Source: Kingdonia uniflora | Taxonomy: Eukaryota > Streptophyta > Magnoliopsida > Ranunculales > Circaeasteraceae | DNA length: 64,000 nt | Assembly (NCBI GenBank): GCA_014058105.1 | Contig: JACGCM010000599.1 | Span: 248,001 to 312,000 of the forward strand | Reading direction: 5' to 3' | Shown: in pieces, positions 20,040 through 31,379 of the stretch | How the letters are laid out: each line of letters starts with the position of its first letter | Numbering within the stretch: the first letter of the stretch is position 1 | Position numbers and translations under genes: made by a program | Notes under the pieces: model-generated | Databases searched by the model: none | What the model was told of the DNA's origin: nothing | Seen by the model: only the letters and a program-made list of their open reading frames with translations

Positions 20040-21440
20040 CCTCCTACCCGAATCAAGTCGTCATCCTCAACCCGAAGGTATATCCTTCATCGACTATGAC
20101 ATCTCTCATGTTCGTTTTCCACATTCTGACCTCATCATGGTCAAATTTGAATACCTTGTTCTCCACACAATGCTTATCGACACCGGAAGCACAACCGATG
20201 TGCCTTTTTTTTCAACCAGCCTGAGCTATGCAAAAGACTGATTTGATCACCCCTGCAAATGTCGAACTGAAAGGCTTAAACGGCTCAACAGACGTTTCTA
20301 TAAAAAGAATCAGCCTCCCCGTCACTGCGGTCGCAGCAAACTAGCTTCTTTGTCATCGACAAAAAATTAGAATACCTCGATATTTTGGGTCGTGACTAGC
20401 TCCACGCCATGAAGGCCATACCTTCGGCCTATCACCAAGTTCTTCGTTTCACCACATCATGTGGCACATGGGAAATGAAAGGTTCCCCAAACACTAGCTT
20501 CATCCTGCAAGCATCAAGAAATTGACTTTACACGAAAATTAGTCAAACCATAGCAATCACAGCAACACTCCCTCCCCAATCCGCTGACCACATACACCAA
20601 CCCACCGACTATCAAACCTGCAGTGTATATCAAACTCAACGGCCTTGGTCGAGGCACATTTATTGGCAACTCCTTGGCAGACGACGAAATTTTGTAACTT
20701 GTCACTTTCCTTCGATCCAACAAAGATGTCTTCGCCTGGACATTCCACGAGATGTCTAGGGTGGACTCCACCCTTGCCTGCCACAGACTCGACCTTATCC
20801 CCAAATTAATGGCTATCACAAAAGAAATGCACCTTAGGCTCAAGGTTTCGAGATACGGTGAACATCGAGGCTGAAAAGAACAGCAAGTATGTTGAACATC
20901 GTCGCTGTATGCTGAACATCGTCGTTGGACTTATACATGAGGTCAAGTATGCTGAACATCGTCGTTGGACTTATACAAGAGGTCAAGTATGCTAAACATT
21001 ATCGTTGTACCCCAAAAGAACTGCAAGATCTGAATTTGTGTCGACTTCACTGCCGAAAGATAGTTTCCATCTCCCTATCATTTTAGTGCTTCTCGATGCC
21101 ACAGTGGGCCAGGAATGCTTCTCCATGATGGACGTGGCCTCGGGTTACAATCAGATACCCTTTCTTCCTGAAGATCAAATTAAAACTTCTTTTATTACCA
21201 AATAAGGGCTCTACTGTTTCAATGTAATGTTCTTCAGGCTCAAAAACACGGGTGCCACTTACCAACGCCTCGTTACTACAATGTTCAAACCTTTGCTTGG
21301 CAAATATATCAAAGTTTATATTAATGACATGTTTTGCAAGAACCTCCACAAAAACACCTATAGACAAGACTTAACAAAGTTTTCTCCATCCTCGATTATA
21401 CCAGATGAAATTAAACTCAGACAAAAGCTAGTTTAGTGTC
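20040..21440 (+). pseudogene. A pol: protease and reverse transcriptase remnant
   Basis: An aspartic protease is recognised by L-I-D-T-G-S-T (near 20175) and, further on, a decayed Y-L-D-I-L-G-R-D. RT follows: P-L-P-I-I-L-V-L-type fingers, S-M-M-D-V-A-S-G-Y-N-Q-I (21130 region) and G-A-T-Y-Q-R-L. The palm box reads V-Y-I-N-D-M instead of Y-V-D-D, so the first active-site Asp is Asn (21323-21325). The RT fingers region is disrupted by a 40 bp tandem repeat (20888-21008). Several stops. This copy cannot encode working RT. Confidence 0.75.
20888..21008 (+). repeat. 40 bp tandem repeat inside A RT
   Basis: Units start at TATGCTGAACATCGTCG (20908 and 20948) and, diverged, TATGCTAAACATTATCG (20988), with a 20 bp partial unit at 20888. 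The spacing is 40 bp. The unit is made of RT coding sequence (G-L-I-H-E-V-K-Y-A-E in frame), so it is an internal expansion of pol rather than an insertion. Element B lacks it. Confidence 0.85.
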
Positions 21441-22667
21441 TCACCCAAAAAATTCCTTGGCCACCTCATTAGTAAGCGAGGCATCGAGATCGACCCTACC
21501 CAAATCCAAGCCCTCGTCGATATGCCTTCTCCCCGAGTAAAGAATGATGTCCAGAAAGTAGTAGGTAAAATAATAGCCCTTAACCGCTTTATTTCCAAAT
21601 CCATCAGCCGATGCGCTTGGTTATTCTCCCTCTTACACGATCAAGGCGTCCATAAAACTAGGAAGAAAAATCCCAACGTTAATTGGACATCCGAGTGCAA
21701 ACAAGCTTTCCTTAAACTTAAGACTTACCTTGGCCAACCACCTGTCATGAGCACACCAGTCAAAAGTCAGGTACTCTCCCTCTATCTTATAGTTACAGAT
21801 GAATCTATCAGCTTGATCCATATCCAAATTGAGGCAGACATCGAGAAACCTGTTTACTTTATTAGTAAAACTCTGACACCAGCTGAAACATGCTATACAA
21901 AACTCGAGAAACTTCATCTTACCCTCATCTACACATCACAAAAACACAAACCCAATTTCCAAGCATACCATATATGTGTAATCACTAGTTACCCCCTTCA
22001 TGAAGTCCTTGCCAAGAAAGATAAATCCAGACGGGTACAACAATGGTCTGTCTACCTTGGTGAGCATGATATCACCTTTGAGAAATAGGTATCCCAAAAA
22101 GGTCAGGCTGTTACATATTTCTTGGCCAATTTCTCGATCGAAGACACAAAGTGGGAAGAACACAATAATGACCTACCCAAAGATCAGCCGAAACATAATG
22201 ACCCTGGGAACCCTAGCACAGGATGGCGTCTCATCATAAATAGGTCTGCAGGTGCAAGCGGTTATGGGATAGATATCGTACTAGTCACACTGTCCAACGA
22301 CTGTATCAAAAAGATACTCAAACTAAACTTTGAGTTTACCAACAACAAGGCCGAGTAAAACGCTTTGATACATGGTCTCGATCTAACCATTAGGCTTGGA
22401 GTCCCTCAACTAGCCATTTTTATTGACTCACAGCTCATCTAGAGATAGTATACCACTAAAAACTAGGTGAATGGTCGCATGGATGAATTTGCAACACTCG
22501 TCCGCCAATGTATGGATCATTTCCCTGAGAAATTTTCGATCACACATTACCCTCGAGGTGAGAATAGACAAGCCAATGCCCTCGCCTATATTACAGTAAT
22601 GCTGGGCCAGTCCAACCCCGAAAACTCAGTATCAAAGTCCTCGAACGCCCAAGTATCGACCAAATAG
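21440..22667 (+). pseudogene. A pol: RNase H and second (archaeal-type) RNase H
   Basis: The open stretch 21522-22088 covers the RT thumb/connection (V-Q-K-V-V-G-K-I-I-A-L-N-R-F-I-S) and the gypsy RNase H (P-V-Y-F-I-S-K-T-L-T-P-A-E). A second RNase H follows in pieces: G-W-R-L-I-I, the G-Y-G-I-D-I-V-L strand, T-N-N-K-A-E, A-L-I-H-G-L-D-L and F-I-D-S-Q-L-I, then I-T-H-Y-P-R-G-E-N (22550). Two RNase H domains are the hallmark of the Tat lineage. Stops lie at 22087, near 22356 and near 22440. The first catalytic Asp of the second domain is not seen (Asn-Arg-Ser replaces D-G-S). Confidence 0.75.
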
Positions 22668-22769
22668 AAATTAATACCATCAGTACTGGGGGCAAGAGTC
22701 TCGATCCTGTAGACTGGTGCACACCCTTCCTCGTGAGCCATTCCATATTACCTGAGGACCCAAAAACAA

Positions 22770-23962
22770 AATGGTCTTATTAGAAAATTATCGAAGGTAT
22801 ACCATTCTGAAAGGCAGTTTGTACCACAAATCACCAAATGAAGTACACCTCAAATGCATATCTCAACAAGAAGCCGCTGCTATTATTACTGAGCTACACA
22901 AAGGGAATTGTGGATCCCACCGGCTAATCTATGGCTCTCCGAGTGATAACACAAGGTTTGTTTTGGTTGAACATGATGAAATAGGCCAAAAAATATGCAA
23001 ATCACTGCAACAAATGCCAGCGTCACGCTTATGACATCAAAAGCCCCTCATAAAACCTCCAATATAGCTAAGTCGCTTGGGCCATCGACCTGGTAGGACC
23101 CATCCTAAAAGCATCGGGAAGCAGAAAACACATTCTAGTTGCCACAGATTATTTTACTAAATCGGTCGAAGCCGTTCTATTATGTCGAACTAGAGAAGAA
23201 GAGGTCACTAAATTCCTCTGGGAAAATATTATCACACTCTTTGGTTGCCCACATATGATTCGATGCGACAACGAACTACAGTTTGTAGGAAACAGGGTTC
23301 GAACATTCCTCAAAAAAATATAACATCATCCTCTCTCCATCCACACCGTATTACCCACATGGGAATGGTCAAGCTGAAGCAATCAGTAAAACTATTGTCG
23401 ATGGTCTTAAAAAATGCATTGACGAGAAGAAGGGTCACTGGGTTCTAGAGTTACAAAATGTAATTTGGGCTTACCGTACCACACTACGGAAAGCGATAGG
23501 TTGTACTCCTTTCCTATTGGTCTATGACACCGAAGCAATTTTACCAATTAAGTTAGAGGTCCTAACACACGACCCTGGCCTACTAGATGAAGACCATAAG
23601 TTTGAACTCGTATGCAACATACTATGGATTGATAAAACCAGAGACCGAGCCCAAGCTAACCTCGGGAATTACAAGATCTCACTTGAGAATTCATACATCA
23701 AGAGAGTTTGACCACGAAGTTTCAACATAGGCGACTTGGTACTTCGCCGAGTTACACACCCTTCTCAAAGCCACGCAATGCTGGCAAGCTAGCTGAATCG
23801 TGGGAAGGGTCATACGTTGCATATGACAAAATAGACAGATGATTCTATTACCTTATGACTGAGGATGAGGAACCCTTACCCAACCCATGGAATACAATGC
23901 AGTTGGTCTCATACAACAGGCCGCGACCACCATCCCTCACCACAGGTGTAACCACCGTGTAA
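22770..23962 (+). pseudogene. A pol: integrase remnant
   Basis: Zinc-binding region with E-L-H-K-G-N-C-G-S-H; the C-x-x-C half is frameshifted. Catalytic core with A-I-D-L-V-G-P (near 23080), R-C-D-N-E-L-Q-F (near 23260) and, after a frameshift, the G-Q-A-E-A-I helix with the third acidic residue (near 23360). The open stretch 23517-23711 and the following frame carry the C-terminal R-S-F-N-I-G-D-L-V-L-R and E-S-W-E-G motifs, ending P-W-N-T-M-Q-L-V-S-Y. Stop at 23960. Defective. Confidence 0.75.
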
Positions 23963-24039
23963 TCAATAAACAAATTTATTCAACCTTTCGTATTGTATCA
24001 CATCTCAGTAAAGTTCTTTATTTGGGTAAACCTAAGTAT

Positions 24040-24655
24040 TTCGTCAACCTTTCGACCCGACTGATACTTGGGGGCGACCTCAAAGTTCTGATTTGGGCAA
24101 ACCCGGGTGGCATGAATTGTCGAAAGACTAAACACTCGGGGGCAACATTGGGTTTAGGATCAAACCCGTAGATAGAAATACCCGGGAGCGACCTCGAAGC
24201 TCAATAAACTTCTTGATTTGGGCAAACCTAAGTATCCAGTAAATACTTTAATCCGACTAATACTTGGGGGTGACCTCGAAGTTTCTCAAAGTTCTGATTC
24301 GGGCAAACCCGAGTGGCATGAATACTTGAAAGACTAAACACTCGGGGGTGACCACGTCTTGCTTCGCTCAGGATCAAGCCAGTGGATAAAAATACTCGGG
24401 GCGACCTTGAAGCTCAATGAACTTCTTGATTTGGGCCAGCCTAAGTATCCAATAAACCCTTCGACCTAATTGATACTTGGGGGCGACCTCGAAGTTCATC
24501 AAAGTTCTTATTCGGGCAAAGTAGAGTGGCATGAATAGTCGAAAGACTAAATACTCGGGGGTACAGTCGGGCCGACCACGTTTTGCTTAGGTCAGGATCT
24601 ACCCGAGGATATAAATACCCGGGGGGATCTCGACGCTCAATCAACTCCTCTATTC
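24040..24655 (+). repeat. A post-pol tandem array
   Basis: Three units marked by TACTTGGGGGYGACCTCGAAG at about 24065, 24261 and 24474 (spacings 196 and 213 bp), each with a GTGGCATGAAT block and an AACACTCGGGGG block. Equivalent to the arrays at 1-660 and 35290-36200. It begins about 80 bp after the integrase stop. Confidence 0.8.
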
Positions 24656-24855
24656 AGGCAAACCTCAAAACCCCATGGATATAAATGCCGAAAGGTAATT
24701 TTGACAATCCAATCAGCTCCACCATTAGGCCAGACACAATATCAACATACAAGTTCAAACCAAATAACAAGGTATCGTTTACACCACCATCACCAAACAA
24801 AAGAGAATTTTTTACAAACACCATACCCACAACAACTAGATTAAACAAAGTGGTT

Positions 24856-25392
24856 TTACATGCCCGCAATAGCATATACAATAGTATTACTTTGGTTCTC
24901 CACAGAAATAGGAATTTTAGCAGTATCAAGAGTCTCCCCAATAGGTGTGACTTCTTCGGTCACCACACTGGCCACCTCGATAGCAAGAATCAGCTCCATC
25001 ACTTTTGCATCTACCACATCCTCAAAGGCAGGATTCGTCTCTTCCGAAGGATAGCGTTCGAAGGTATCTGGATCATAGCCAAACTCATCTATAAATTGCT
25101 ATAAAGATGAGGTCAAATTGTACTCCTGGTTAAAATATGCTTGGAACTGTGCATGATTCTCACGCAGCTTCACCTCTTGCCCTGCCACCTTCGCCTCATA
25201 CCGCTCGACCATATCTAGGTTCTCCTTCACCACATCAGATCAAACTTGAAATATCTCCCACACTAATTCGGTGACTCGGGTGTTCAGCGACATAATGGTT
25301 CCCTTATCGAGCTCCCCTCCATCGACAAACTCTTTCAACTTCTTACCAGACGCTTTCTGAGCTTTCTTAAAAGAAACCATCCAAGCATGCAT
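24856..25392 (-). pseudogene. A antisense gene, last exon (coiled coil)
   Basis: Acceptor TTATTGCACAG (just above 25392) leads into M-H-A-W-M-V-S-F-K-K-A. A charged coil follows with one stop, then F-I-D-E-F-G-Y-D-P-D-T-F-E-R and a Val/Ile-rich tail ending at a TAA (24856). E1 (1129-1706) and B (36384-36998) have the same order: A-W, coil, Y/F-x-P-x-x-F, tail. Confidence 0.55.
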
Positions 25393-25470
25393 CTGTGCAA
25401 TAACAAACACATCGACCATTTAGCAAGGTTATCCAATAAAAAACATTTCCTGGTTAGTAAAAACATATAC

Positions 25471-26024
25471 CTGGTGCCGCACTAACTTTTTTCGATGACC
25501 TGCTTCCTCTGGGTTCGAGACACATAAATGCATAATCGACTCTGCCGTAGCTCGAGAAACATCTTCTTATTCGGCCGCAAGTTACCTGGCCTCGGCTGAG
25601 TTTGACCCCTCTTCCATCTGACCATACGGCCTCTCTTGAGGCATCGTCCTAATTATCAGAGCGTTGACCCATTGGCAGTGCTCTTCCCCTTACCCTTTTG
25701 GGCCAATTAAACTCCCTCTTGGAAACTCGAGCCTCGCCCCCTTACCTCGCCTGAAAACCCCATGACAAGTCCTCGCGCGCGAAGTTAGACTTTGGCCTTG
25801 TAAACGTGTTGTAATCCATCTCACTTACCGCTTAGGGAGGGGCAATTCTCATCTTCGAAGGTCCAGCTACGGTCGAAGGTCCTTTGAGCAGATCTAGTAT
25901 TCGTCTTCATCCGCCTCTTCCTCGATATCTTCAACCTTCGAATACTTTGTTTATTCGCTCTTTACTCTCGTTGTTCAGATTATCAATATAAAACCAAGGT
26001 TTTGCAGCACTTTAGTCGCATGAT
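25471..26024 (-). pseudogene. A antisense gene, penultimate exon (charged region)
   Basis: Flanked by an acceptor TGTAG (above 26024) and a donor CACCAG/GTATAT (at 25471). The reading is badly broken but keeps the E-S-K-E-R-I-N-K-V-F motif near the start (E-E-W-V-N-S-V-F in E1, K-E-W-V-N-R-V-F in B) and A-E-S-I-M-H-L-C-V-S-N-P-E-E-A-G at the end. Function unknown. Confidence 0.45.
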
Positions 26025-26097
26025 CTACACAAACACATATTTAGATTCAAGCAATGGCCAAAGGAAAGCAATACAAGATACTAGAACATACATTTAC

Positions 26098-26951
26098 TCG
26101 CATTGAGAAGCCTATGTGGCAGAGCAAGATCCAATTTCCCATCTGTATACACAAAACTGCCCTTCACCACCTCTAAATCCTTATCATACCCACGACCAGC
26201 CGAACGCAGGTCAACCAACCAAAGCTTCTCTGAGTGACACTGAATGTGGTACGTTTCCACCTTCTTATTGCCCTTTCTCGAGTAGAATGACACCACATTG
26301 ACCCACTCGATCACAGGCCGCCCTTCGCATACCAGCTCTCTATTCAAGCCCTCGACAACCCTTATCATTTCATAAAAGTTCCCATTCATTTGGTATAGTG
26401 CCACATCCCAAAAATTCAACACCTCCTTCACCAATAATTGAAGGGGCAGCTATATTCCTAGTCAAATATCCCCCCCTGAACGCCATCTTCCCTTCACTGG
26501 GTGTGTCCATAAAAGAATACTCCAATCCACATGGCCCCAGAGCAATACCCTTCCCCACTAGATTATGCTTTAACATAAATCGACTAAGCCTAGCTTGCTC
26601 CCGCTACGAGACCTCTCCCACAAACGAGCCCTCGTCCCCTATCTCTTCGTTACTTCCCTCACTCTCGTCCACCTCCTCCCTATCTCCATCCTCCCCTATA
26701 TTCCCTATACAGTCGACCTCTGCCTCCTCCTCCTCTTCGTCACTCTCCCCAACTACTCGAGCCCTCCATCGACATCGCCTCACCGAACTAACGTCGGCCA
26801 CCATCACCGCCAGAGGTGCGTCAGTCACGATGTACAACTCTTCAACATCACTACTCCCCTCCCTTCAACCGGATGTGCTTGGTTTATTTATAACGTCATC
26901 ATCCTCATCTATCAGCCTCGTCCTTAAAGCCTCGCAGGTACGCATTATACC
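26098..26951 (-). pseudogene. A antisense gene, exon with gypsy-type transposon-like domain
   Basis: Acceptor CTTCTTCTGTAG (26952 upward) is shared with B. On the minus strand comes an acidic region (E-S-D-E-E-E-E-E-A-E-V-D), then F-V-G-E-V-S, and M-L-K-H-N-L-V-G-K with L-E-Y-S-F in a second frame. The open stretch 26434-26081 has V-L-N-F-W-D-V-A-L-Y-Q-M, F-Y-E-M-I-R-V-V-E-G-L-N and S-F-Y-S-R-K. A donor GTAAAT follows at 26098. The layout agrees with D (11578-12180) and B (37687-38515) and resembles Pfam Transposase_28. Two frame changes. Confidence 0.5.
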
Positions 26952-27420
26952 CTACAGAAGAAGAGGGATGAAATTAGCTCAAGATATTCGAGTTCAAACC
27001 TTTGAGTTTATATGTTACTAGCACCTACCTAACTGTCACTCATCGGATATGCTGAAGTCCGACTATTGTACTTCCAGTCCATCACCTCGAAGTTTAACTT
27101 CGAGGGATCTTTCGGTCTGACCTCTCACCTCTAACCCTCCCTACCACATCTACACCATTAATGCACAACAACAAGTTTTACTCTTAACAAAAAAGAAAGA
27201 AAAAAGAACAGAGGCACAACATAAGCAGTTAAAAAGACCTACTTGTACCAGTGGAGGTTTCCACACCAAATAAGAGACATAGCAATAGTGGCATCCAAAT
27301 TCATACCAACAATGGTGCTCTCTTTTCCTCTCTTTAACAATAATGGTTGATTGTGTTTTTTGATTGGTTGATGTTTGTACCAACTCTCTATCTCTCTCCT
27401 TTTAAATGCATCACACTAAA
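26952..27420 (-). other. A antisense gene, probable 5' region
   Basis: The minus strand shows a weak TATA-like ATTTAAAAG near 27400, then an ACCATTATTG...AAAGAGAG stretch that resembles the 5' exon of element B (ACCATTGTTG, 38890 region). An ORF at 27150-27383 reads through but has no recognisable domain. I see no convincing donor. Inferred from position only. Confidence 0.3.
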
Positions 27421-28264
27421 CTGCCTTGGTTTCCTCAAACTATAATCATAACCACTACTCCCACTACCTCTCCCACTTCCCAACACATTTTCAGGTAACC
27501 GTGTGTTTTTACAAAACCCTCCTAATTACAAATGTGTGATAGCAACACCTTCACCAGTTTTCAAATTTCCCTTTACCCTTTGAACCTTCAACTTCTCTCT
27601 ATAAAATAAAATACCTCCAACCTCATATTCACCTAATAACCTTTTTGCCTACCCAGAACCATTGACGGCAAACCTCTGACAACCCATCTTGTCATGCCTC
27701 TCTACACACGTGGAAGTCACCTAATAGACCATGTGGCATACATCTCATCCCCATGTCCAACACATTATGATTACTGTCTGCCCAGCACACTGCTCAAGGC
27801 ACGATGCCCCATCTGCCATTTCTGCAATTACGGCTGTCAGGGCCTAGCCAACGAAGCAAAATAAGTAATGTCCCTGCACAAGGGCGAATAAACAACAACC
27901 CTCAATCAATTCGTTTATACCTTTTCTACAATTGCTCGAACCATCTTGATACTATCGACCTAATCTATGTCCTCAAATACTTCTCACCCTCGACCGTGGC
28001 ACAATAGAATATAATCTCCGTCATAATCATCAACCAAGTAATTTCATATTTGAGGTCCTTCTGATATTTTCACATAGAACATAAGTTTTGTTTCTTTATA
28101 AAGAACTACTAACCGCGCCTATGTTATCAGTCACATTTTTTTCCTACCAGTACTTTCAAAATAACAAATCGAAAGAAGCGCGAAGTACTATTGTTTTCAT
28201 TTCATTAAAAAAAATTGAAAATAGAACAACAACTCCAACACCTAATATCCCCGCCCACCCAACC
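27421..28264 (+). other. A: non-coding 3' region
   Basis: About 850 bp of AT-rich, C-rich plus-strand sequence between the antisense gene 5' end and the small antisense ORF. No domain, TATA box or repeat that I can support. Confidence 0.4.
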
Positions 28265-28276
28265 CTACCTACATAT

Positions 28277-28612
28277 AGGGCAGTTCTTCCAGTACCATGG
28301 ATAACTTTTGCCACCATCTTCGGCCTCCACCAGCCGTCGTGCCAACTGCCTCAGTGCGAAGGAGCGCTCTGTCATACTTAGAAGGTGTTCTTGGAACATC
28401 CTCCACCAAAAGGTGAACGACTCGGCATCCTCCCGCTCCCTGCCAGTCAATTCTTCCCGATGCAAGTTCACCTAGTCTAGCAGTGATGACCCCATGTCCC
28501 TGAGACCAAAATACATTTGCTTCAATTCCACGCACTTTGCCTCCACAAGCGCCTCCTTGTCTTCCATCTTTTGCTGATAGCAAGTCTTTATGGTGTCTCT
28601 ACTACAGAACAA
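28277..28612 (-). pseudogene. A small antisense ORF
   Basis: Minus-strand reading D-T-I-K-T-C-Y-Q-Q-K-M-E-D-K-E, then M-Y-F-G-L-R-D-M-G, one stop, then a 68-codon open stretch (N-L-H-R-E-E-L to the end) with L-A-R-R-L-V-E-A-E-D. The start aligns with T-T-P-N-T-R-Y-x-K of E1 and B; the end aligns with L-A-K-C-L-V-W-A-E-E in E1. The CTTCTTCC...TGTAG tract just upstream looks like a 3' splice site, so this may be a second exon. Function unknown. Confidence 0.45.
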
Positions 28613-28826
28613 ATTGAGGAAGAAGGTGAACAAAAATTACAACGAGCCCACTACTCAAATCCTATGGATACCATGTTTAAGGAAGCATTAATACCCCTTA
28701 ATCAGCATAATCACCATTAATTCCCTTGGAACTCGGGATATTCACACCAGTCAACCATACAACTTCCCACCTGTAATAATTTTTTCTCAGCACACTCCAT
28801 CTACAATAATTTTTGAGGCCCCAACT

Positions 28827-28839
28827 AAGAGGGGGCAAA
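28827..28839 (+). promoter_or_regulatory. A polypurine tract
   Basis: AAGAGGGGGCAAA directly before the 3' LTR start at 28840. Confidence 0.8.
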
Positions 28840-28923
28840 TGTAGTAGCCTACTCGTAGCCTCCTAAGACTAATCGAATACTAGAAGGCTAGATCGAAGCC
28901 TACCAAAGACTCAAAGACTAGAG
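28840..28923 (+). repeat. A 3' LTR, first 84 bp (split by element B)
   Basis: Begins TGTAGTAGCCTACTCG after A's polypurine tract and stops at TAGAG, where a second LTR start (TGTAGTAGCCTACTCGC) appears. The remainder resumes at 40900 after element B. The joined length (84 + 648 = 732 bp) is close to the 738 bp LTR of E1, which also has a matching AAATCCGCAAACAAGCC block after its first 85 or so bases. Confidence 0.7.
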
Positions 28924-29552
28924 TGTAGTAGCCTACTCGCATCCTTCCAGCACTAGTAAATTATTCAAAGGCTACATCAAAGCCTACCTAGAGACTCAAA
29001 GCTTAGCAAAACTAGCAACGGATTCCACGAAGCCTCTCGAGATTAACTAAACACTCGATGACATAATTGAAGCTAACTACATGATTGAAGGCTGACATAC
29101 CTGACAGCCAGCTCATCAGACAGAATAGTGAAACAAGCCGCCAGACAACTACAGTGTCAAAACTGACACAACGTACAGATTAACTGTCCCAAAGGATATA
29201 CATGTAATCTGGCCTCCCTTGGTGACTCACCCCTTTTCTATCTCCTATAAATAGGAAGGAGGTGACACTATTAAGGGGTTTGAAAAACTCTCTCTAAAAC
29301 CCCCAACAAGATTACCTTCGAACACCCTGTAACCTACTTCTTACTCGATCTGTCATTTAACTCAATTTATACCATCAATCATTCAAATCCTCACTAGGGG
29401 TTGCGGGGAAACCAATTCTAGGACTCCACACAAGTGTGCTAGTTCAGTAATATAGTCCATTATTGCCTAATATACTTGCTTAAGCCCCTAGTCAAAGATA
29501 AACCCCATGGTATAAGAGCTAGTTTCCCCTCCCACAAAAATTGGCCTTTACA
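28924..29552 (+). repeat. B 5' LTR
   Basis: 629 bp, TGTAGTAGCC...CTTTACA. TATA box TATAAATA (29246-29253) and GGTGACTCA at 29221; GGTATAAGAGC near the end. Compared with the 3' LTR it has about 36 extra bases after the CAGTGTC at about 29150 (the 3' copy jumps straight to CCAAAGG), a deletion between short GTCC-type repeats. Confidence 0.85.
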
Positions 29553-29569
29553 TTTGGCACCGTCTGTGC
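29553..29569 (+). promoter_or_regulatory. B primer-binding site
   Basis: TTTGGCACCGTCTGTGC directly after the LTR, the same as in element A apart from one base. Confidence 0.7.
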
Positions 29570-29612
29570 AATACCGACCCTGCCCAATCCCTATTTTTTT
29601 TTCTTTCCCCTT

Positions 29613-31130
29613 ATGGCCATACTCAATGGCCCCTACCCTACGCTCAACCTCTGCCATCGTCGAAAAGGCTACGGACGACATACTGGCCCAACTCGCCCTT
29701 ATCAGCCAGCAATTTGCCCAAGCCGAGGAGCGCCATAACAACCAGTTATGTATTGAACGTGAAGACAGACAACAAGAACTTGGGGCTGAATGGCAGCACC
29801 GTTTAGACGAGAACGATCGACAACATCATGCTATGGATGAATTGTGGCTTACTGTTCGTGAGCTTTAACAGGTTCAAACCCAAGATGCTCCTCTGCAATC
29901 TTGAGTACCCGCCCCTTCGCGTGTGTCTGCCCGTGCCCGACTTGGGCCCCATCCCCTAATCGAGGTCCCCCCTGTCCATCTTGGCCCTGAGGGTGCCACC
30001 ACCGCCATACACGCCAGTTCGGTCCTTCTTGTTGTTCCCCATACAGAAGATTCTTCCAATTATACCCTTCAAAATTCTTGATACTCCAGATGGCACCCTT
30101 CTCGGGAGTGCCTCGGTGAACGCAGTGATGACCACACCCTAAGCCTGCGACCTCATTACCCTCGACCCCAACATTCTCCTCCTCGTCCTACTTACCTTAC
30201 ACAGCAGGAACTCGACCAAAAAATTCACGCCGCCATTCACATCTGTGCGAGCCACTCCCTGAACTCCTGAAGTCATTTAAATAACCCGATTTGCCAGAAA
30301 ATCCTCGCTGTCGAGGTACCTCAAAATTTCCATACCCCTAAAATCCACAAATACCGCAATACTGATCCTCAATCGCATGTCCTTGAATTCCAAAATGCTT
30401 TAAGCCTGCATACCACAGCCGACCACACCTTATGCGCATGTTTCCCACCAGTCTCACTGATAGCCCTCTCAAATGGTACCATAGCCTTACTAATGGCTCT
30501 ATCCAAAGTTTTGAATAACTGTCGAGCATTTTCATCTCCTAGTTTGCCTTTAATAAAGATCGCGAGGTCTGAGTCGATGCCGTCTTCAACTTCCGCAAAT
30601 CACCCAACAAAATGCTGGAAACTTTCACCAAGCATTTCCTCGACGAGTCGCGCAAAGTCGAAATTCTTGATGTGCGAATGCCATACTCGCGTACTCCAAC
30701 ACTTTGCCAGATTGCAGTCATGTTAAGGAGTACATCATTCTCCAAAAACCATGAACACTCGAGGAGATGCTATCCATGGAAAACGGGTATATCGACCTCG
30801 AACGCCTCCACGAATCTAATCGCCAGGGGCAAGCCTCGACCACCAGCTACAGTAAACCTTGGTCGATCCGTCTTCAAAGGGAACGACAACTACAAATTTC
30901 CTCACTTAGATGCTCAGTCTTCCGAACATTGCAAAAAATGGCCCATGCCTATCCTACCGAAACTCACTGCTCCTATCAATACCCTTATCACATACATCTA
31001 GGCCAATCCTATCTGGCATACTCCATCCCCATTGAGGTCAAAAAAAATGAGCCTTACTGCCAAAATCATAAATACAACTGCCACCCCCGCAAACAAATGT
31101 TATGCTCTGTAACGATCTCTGGAGATGATT
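29613..31130 (+). pseudogene. B gag remnant
   Basis: The N-terminal coiled coil is open at 29476-29868 (L-A-Q-L-A-L-I-S-Q-Q-F, R-E-D-R-Q-Q-E-L), then come Pro-rich linkers with stops. The capsid core in the region 30320-30700 has T-D-P-Q-S-H-V-L-E-F-Q-N-A-L, L-C-A-C-F and, in other frames, the W-Y and S-I-x-S-F motifs. C-I-D-L-E-R-L-H-E-S-N-R-Q-G follows near 30790. No CCHC knuckle is clear. At least five stops or frame changes. Confidence 0.6.
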
Positions 31131-31379
31131 CCTAAAGCAGGCCGTCTACATCAAAATATCGCCGATCTCCCCATCTATTTTGACGGGTCGTATCTTAATC
31201 CACTACTCGCTCTAAATACCGACCCAGCCGAGGTACATATTTTCCAACTCCACCTCATCGAAGTTAATAACATCAAAAGTGGTCATACTTAATGAAAGCG
31301 CAAACGAGTCGAAGAATGCTGTAAGCTTACTTATTAGTAGAAATTACCTATCTTTCTGTCCAAATCTAGCCAACGCCCT

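Noticed and set aside
26398..27021. Plus-strand ORF of 207 codons, one of the longest in the window
   Set aside because: Lies opposite the acidic antisense exon of A. Its Ser/Pro-rich sequence is the complement of Glu/Asp codons.
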